Assembly (NCBI GenBank): GCA_039621445.1
Contig: CP154954.1
Coordinates: forward strand, 53,109,357-53,173,356
Direction of reading: 5' to 3'
Length of the DNA: 64,000 nucleotides
DNA from: Euglena gracilis
Taxonomy: Eukaryota > Euglenida > Euglenophyceae > Euglenales
Part shown: piece after piece, positions 59,460-64,000 of the stretch
Numbering within the stretch: position 1 is the first letter of the stretch
Layout of the letters: the number at the start of each line of letters is the position of its first letter
The notes under the pieces: generated by a model
What the model saw: the letters and a program-made list of their open reading frames with translations, nothing else
Databases searched by the model: none
What the model was told of the DNA's origin: nothing
Program-made: the position numbers and the translations under genes

Positions 59460-59632
59460 CCCCGGACGGCGGAAGAGGGCCGGGCGGGCGGTCTGGGCGG
59501 TGGCGGTGGTGATGACCTCCAGCTTCAACTGCTGCTCGTCCACAGAGCCGTCCCGCCGCTGGCGGCCCACGCAGCGCCGCTCCTGCCCGTCCGGCATCGT
59601 CATCAGCATGAAGTGGAAAGTGTACGTGGCGC
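59460..59632 (-). CDS. Alpha-kinase exon, N-lobe start
   Basis: Reads GATYTFHFMLMTMPDGQERR, then CVGRQRRDGSVDEQQLKLEV and ITTATAQ. This fits the block where alpha-kinases have G-A-x-R..., a strand, and V-A-K-R with the ATP-binding Lys. Here the position reads V-G-R, so the Lys appears to be Arg. Acceptor near GGGGCCAG; donor possibly GTATTT. Edges do not fit neighbouring phases, so they are approximate. Confidence 0.7.
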
Positions 59633-60375
59633 CTGGCCCCAGGCCCGCGCAGGACGGTTGTGAAACCTGGTGCGGGTGGGCAGCAGCCTTTAATGGAAAA
59701 CACAAACTTCCGTTCCCAGCACATAGAATGAAAAATCCATGGGGGAAATGGTAAAAAAAAAATCGACATTTCTCTGCGAAAACAGTTCGACATCGGTTTT
59801 CTGGCCTCTCTTGGACCGTCGCTCATCCTCCAAGAACATGCAAACATGTGTTATCGGGTTTTAATATTTTCCCATTTATTGACCTTCGGCCCAAGGGGTG
59901 GCCCTTGAAGGGGGAAAAAAAACGTCCCGTCCCTGGGAGGCGTTTTGGGGCCGATTTCAAGACCAAAGTCCCAAAGCTTCGCTCAAACACAGCTCCAGAA
60001 AACAGTGTTTTGGGGGAGAGGCAGTGGCGACCACAGCGCTTAAGTCCGAAGCACCGAAGGTGCCGCAATCCCCAATCCCCAAGTCACCCAATCGGGGTGA
60101 CTGCCAAAAAGTAGTCAGGCACTTTTGACTTTTCACCCACTACCAGCCCCCCCCCCCCCCGAGGGGGTCGGTCACTCTGAACAATTGGGCCAATTTGGCT
60201 CAAAAAAAATCCAAAAAAATTCCGTGACCAGTCTGGGCAGATACCAACCCGGGGGTCTGGAACCAAAAAACCAGCCGACACTTCCCGAGCAACACCCCAG
60301 CCACCGGATGGCCTCCGGCGCAATGCTCTCTTGTTTTTTTTCTTTTCTACTTTCTATCTCATTCTGCTTATGCCC

Positions 60376-60377
<2 letters not shown>

Positions 60378-60433
<56 letters not shown>

Positions 60434-60445
60434 ACCCCCCCCCCC

Positions 60446-60483
<38 letters not shown>
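60378..60483. repeat. 106-nt C run (G run on the gene's strand)
   Basis: Poly-C broken only by A at 60434 and 60446. It begins directly after the donor of the 60.5-kb exon. Confidence 0.97.
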
Positions 60484-60485
60484 AC

Positions 60486-60638
60486 GCGAACCGCAGCGGC
60501 ATGACCTGCACCGTGACGTCCAGCTCCCGCCACTCCCGCGTCGCCCACACGAACCACTGCCGGACCGCCTTCTGTGTTGGTACGCCCTCCAGGGTGGGGA
60601 AGTTGGTTGACGCGACGTTCTTGTTCACCGCCTTCGGG
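60486..60638 (-). CDS. Alpha-kinase exon, domain entry
   Basis: Reads PKAVNKNVASTNFPTLEG, then AVRQWFVWATREWRELDV, then TVQVMPLRFA. The last part matches the strand and P-F-A turn that open alpha-kinase domains. Acceptor GTCGGAGTCCAG; donor GTGGGG, the start of the 106-nt G tract. Confidence 0.72.
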
Positions 60639-60937
60639 CTGGACTCCGACGTGTGGATATGGGATGCCAACAGGGTGCGGTGGGACGGTGGGCAAGTAGT
60701 TTGGGGAATGGTCCGCCGCGGCAATCGTCTGGGAATGGTTAGCGCAACAAACGTCTCGAGGGGCACATGATCAACGTTATCTACACTTCCCTGGCAAGTT
60801 TTTCTGTCAAAAATGTTCTGAACTCAGTCCTTCGTGATACGGCGTTCTGACCAGTGGTGGTGTGCTTCAGGGTGCTGTTGTTGGACGCCATGCTGCTGGA
60901 GTGAAGGAAGACCATTGGGCATGGGCGGCCAACCCAC

Positions 60938-61052
60938 CCCTCCCCTGGCCATGGCCCGGGTCAGGATGTCCTTCGGGCGGTGCTGCGACAGGTTGTCGGC
61001 GGAGCCCTCGCCGAGCATCTCCGACGACTCCCGGGTCACCGGGCTGCCCGCC
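60938..61052 (-). CDS. Alpha-kinase gene, N-terminal exon
   Basis: The acceptor CCCCTGTGCAG opens onto AGSPVTRESSEMLGEGSADN, then LSQHRPKDILTRAMARGG; the donor is GTGGGT. The segment is probably a linker before the kinase domain. The phase with the next exon is not resolved. Confidence 0.62.
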
Positions 61053-61974
61053 CTGCACAGGGGCCAGGCGCTGCCAGCCTTCGCTCTTCAGCGGGCGTGC
61101 AGGGCACCCGCCCCTGGGACTGTGCGGGAAGGCGGGGTCGACCGCCCCACCACAGCAGTTTGGCAGGAAAAGCTTGACTGGCATATGGGCAGGTAGGCTT
61201 CCGGCTGTTGCGAAGCGCCAGGGCTGATAATGGTTCACTTTGGAAGTGCCACTGTTTCGGTCGAAGGAGGGGAAATCGACCCAAAATGCCATTTGGGGCA
61301 AAAAAAATGTCAAAATTATAAAAAAGGGAGTTTTCGATCTTTTGGGGTGGTCCTGGTACCCCGGGTCCAGTCCAGACCAGAATGGTTACGGTGAGGGGTG
61401 CTCCACAGGAGGACCCTCGAACGACCTTCGACGATGCCCGCCAGCATCCTCCTCCATCGGGTTCAAGAAAAAAATATAATAACAGTCATAAAATTCCTTG
61501 TGCAAGGTCCAACTCCCTTTACTTGAGCAAGGCACAACTGTTCGCAGGGCCCAAAATTACAACGCTCTGTGCCTCTGAAGTGGAGCCTCCATTCAGCAAC
61601 GTAGCGCTCATCCGGCTCATTGGTCCCAACCAGCGGTTTTCTTAAAGACCCCCGGAAGCCCGGGGGGGTCCAACCAGCCGCTGAAAAAAAGCTGCTGGCT
61701 GGACCCCCTCCCCCTTCTTGGGGGGGGGGGGAGGTGAAGCCGGCTGGCGGCCGGACGCGGGTGGGCCCAAAAAAGGACAAAGGCCAAATCCAGCTGTGTT
61801 GGGGTTTTCCAGCAAACTTTGCCCCTCAAAACCACCATTTTTTACCCATTGTTTCAGTCCAGCCTGGCTTTGCCAGGCTGCCACTTTATGCCAGCAGACC
61901 TCCCGGGGGGGGGGGGGGGGTCACGCCCAGCTGGGTGCCGCTTGCTGTGAAAGAAAGGTGCTTGGCACGGACAC

Positions 61975-62094
61975 CCGAGCCCTGGCCGTGGGGGAGAGGC
62001 GGTCCCGCATCCGGCGGTGGGACGGGCTGAGGCTGGAGGCGCTGAGGACCTCCGAGTCCTGGCGGCCGGCCAGGGAGGAGTTGGGGCTGTTGTC
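61975..62094 (-). CDS. Alpha-kinase gene, Ser-rich exon (copy 2 of a pair)
   Basis: 40 codons: NSSLAGRQDSEVLSASSLSP, then SHRRMRDRLSPTARAR; donor GTGTCC. It shares the pattern DS-(E/D)-x-x-S-x-ASSLSP-x-x-R with the exon at 62469-62635, which suggests exon duplication. Likely a disordered, phosphorylatable region. Confidence 0.6.
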
Positions 62095-62468
62095 CTTCCC
62101 GTGCAGGGGCCCGCCGGCCGGCGCCCACAGTCCCGACCGGTTTGGTGTCGCGCTTGGCCAGGGGCAGGCTGGTCCGGACTTGAGGAGCACCAGTCAGCGG
62201 CTGGCAGAGTATTCAAAGAGCGAGGGGGAGGGGTCAGATACCCCTCCCCCGAACGAAAGGTTTTCCACTGCAAAACTCCAGAAAAAAAATTGGGGGGCTT
62301 AAAAAAAGCCGAAATCGTGTTTTAACACATTTTTTTTTGAAAAATTGGCAAAAATACACCCAACATCTTCTCCGCCGCTTTGTGGCCGAGAAAGGTTTTT
62401 TGGTTCCAGACAGCCGGAGGGTCCCAGAAGGGGACCCATTGGGTCAGAAGGGGAGGGGGTGGTCTGAC

Positions 62469-62635
62469 CCCCCCCTGCGGTGGGCTGTTGCGAGGCAGGC
62501 GGGGCGGGGCCCTGGCCGAGTGGTGGGAGTGGGAGAAGAGGTTGTGCAGCTTCCGGCTGCGCGGGCTGAGGCTGCTGGCATCGCTCTGCGCGTCGGAGTC
62601 CTTCTCGGGGGCGGGGTTCACAGTGAGCTCCTTCT
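62469..62635 (-). CDS. Alpha-kinase gene, Ser-rich exon (copy 1 of a pair)
   Basis: EKELTVNPAPEKDSDAQSDA, then SSLSPRSRKLHNLFSHSHHS, then a Pro-rich end before GTCAGA. See its partner at 61975-62094. Confidence 0.6.
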
Positions 62636-62951
62636 CTGGCAGGGCGACACTGGCTCGGGGGGGGGGGGGTCATCAATCAGGGTTGTCGGTGTAGGGGGAA
62701 GGTCCAACCTCAACAGTGCACACGCAAAGAGACACACGCACAGTCGTGCAGATAGTCAAGTCTACTCCTCGGAGACTGGAATTAACTGAGCACAGGATGG
62801 ATGACCCAGAGAACGTGGCCGCGGCAATTGAATTCTGCAAATGGCGGAATTCCTTCCCTTCCAAGGTGGCCCCCTCATCCGAGGGTGTCAAACCCAAACA
62901 TCCGCCCGAAAAAATACAAAGTTTCCCACCTCATTCCGGCCTTAACCCAAC

Positions 62952-63137
62952 CATTTCCCAGCTGGCCCAGGCGGCCCTGAGGGCCGGGGCCTTCCGCTCC
63001 GTCGGGCTGCCGTACATCACCGTCACGGGCGTCGGGCGCGGCATGGCGGCCGAGCTGGCGCTGGGGCTGCCCGCGGGGCTCACGGCGCTCAGCATCGGGC
63101 TCCCTGGCAGGGCCGTGTGCAGCGGCACTGGGGCGTC
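62952..63137 (-). CDS. Alpha-kinase gene, Ser/Pro/Ala-rich exon
   Basis: The acceptor CCTGTGCAAG leads in frame into DAPVPLHTALPGSPMLSAVS, then a P-A-G-S-P-S-A-S-S stretch, then MPRPTPVTVMYGSPTERKAP and AASWE-like sequence; donor GTTGGG. Repeated GSP motifs. This is the most upstream exon I trust. Confidence 0.6.
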
Positions 63138-63569
63138 CTTGCACAGGGCACACCGCCACATCCCAAAGAATAAAACGCCTGGGGTATCCTACTCCGAGGT
63201 CGAGGGCTGGAAGCCGTTGGGGAGGGGAGTACCTTGTTCGGGCAAACTGTTCACAATAATAATAATAAGAAGACCCCCAAAATGCAGAATTGTTCGTATT
63301 GGACATTTGATTTGACGTTGGTATTGCTTCAACTTCGTTGTAACAAATACATTGTCAAAATAGACTTTTTCGGAGGAAAGATCATGAGTTTCCACCGCGG
63401 TTGATTTCCTTCACGCCCAATGTGCTGATTATATTGGAAAAGGTTGTTTTTAAATGGTAAAACGGCATTCTCATGGGGTTTTATGGCATTTTTTTTTGTA
63501 TTTTCTATTGAAAACTTGTAACCCAGCTGGATGAGGGCTTTTGGATTTTGTGACCCCCCCGACCCCCAC

Positions 63570-63624
63570 CTCACAAAGGGGGATCCAGCCAGGGGAGGAG
63601 CTGAGGAACCTCCTGCGTGATATT
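63570..63624 (-). CDS. Possible upstream exon of the alpha-kinase gene
   Basis: The acceptor CTTCTTCTTGCGGCCAG and donor GAG then GTGGGG enclose 55 bp. One frame gives YHAGGSSAPPLAGSPFV, similar in style to the next exon. Short, so uncertain. Confidence 0.35.
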
Positions 63625-63639
63625 CTGGCCGCAAGAAGA

Positions 63640-64000
63640 AGTTCCAGGTGTTGGTTTTTCTCTTTTAAAAATGGCAACTAGATTGATATTTTGATACCAA
63701 ACTTCAAATTGGTTTACTACCCATTATTTATTAACCAACTGATGAAGTCCATCAGTGTGGTTGAGCTATCACAGACATTCAATACATTTTGTGATATGGC
63801 GTATTTACTTATTTGGAACAACCAATTATTTCCGAACCTTCCAGCACCAGAACCCTCCAGCCATGCCGAAAATTGTCTGGACCTAATTTTACTTTTGGCA
63901 TACCTTTGGGCAGTTCTCGGGGGATCGGTTGCACCCGGTCGGACCCACCCGGAAGTGGTGTTTTATTCGTTGAAGAAGGCCCCTAAGTGGGGGATCTCCA
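63640..64000. other. No defensible feature at the window edge
   Basis: AT-rich, no clear exon. The first exon and promoter of the kinase gene may lie here or beyond the window. Confidence 0.4.

Noticed and set aside
61404-61450. Extra palindrome site related to the 54.5-kb array
   Set aside because: Only about 18 bp (CCCTCGAACGACC) resemble the spacer sequence and the palindrome core is absent.

Overview
This window is nuclear DNA from a eukaryote, most likely a repeat-rich protist; the species cannot be fixed from sequence. The evidence is GT-AG style exon edges around short coding islands, DIRS and LTR retrotransposons, CCCTAA-type telomere-like tracts and very long microsatellites. There is no bacterial operon, and I saw no tRNA, rRNA or CRISPR.

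Layout. 1-4.0 kb: a 1.02-kb inverted-repeat element, then short coding islands on both strands (1903-2086 minus; 2531-4020 plus). 4.2-23.3 kb: a nest of DIRS-type retrotransposons (gag, reverse transcriptase, RNase H, methyltransferase-like NPPW region, tyrosine recombinase). B1 (4229-13396) is split by a second family, A (4383-9022), with an exact empty site and no target duplication. B2 (13504-18006) follows. B3 (18041-23252) is in the other orientation, has an internally inverted RT block and carries a small C-capped element. 23.2-29.0 kb: more DIRS wreckage, including a 2.52-kb tandem duplication whose units hold inverted segments. 29.0-33.8 kb: two degraded copies of a third retroelement (C), a G-rich repeat cluster and a DIRS 3' end (B6). 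33.8-39.7 kb: DIRS copy B7, split by a non-autonomous LTR retrotransposon with 518-bp LTRs and then by an inverted RT block that carries a TIR element and is bordered by telomere-like repeats. 39.7-43.7 kb: mostly non-coding, with one C-capped TIR element and one possible exon.

43.8 to at least 63.1 kb (minus strand): the main host gene, an alpha-kinase of the eEF2K/MHCK type read as about 12 short exons. Landmarks in order are a Ser/Pro-rich N-terminus with two similar exons, the FN...VEPFLPG block, PQAFSHYTWEF, DPIIHTHDG and the zinc motif HWCNKVC, ending at a stop at 43777. Its introns hold four near-identical 1.03-kb tandem repeats, kilobases of TTG/TTTG/TTA/TTC/GT repeats, a helically phased array of perfect palindromes, and several elements whose ends are long C or G runs.

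How it works together: there is one recognisable host gene plus a few unidentified islands in a landscape shaped by DIRS elements that repeatedly insert into one another's terminal repeats and whose copies often carry internal inversions. Exon edges are my estimates; no transcript data were available.
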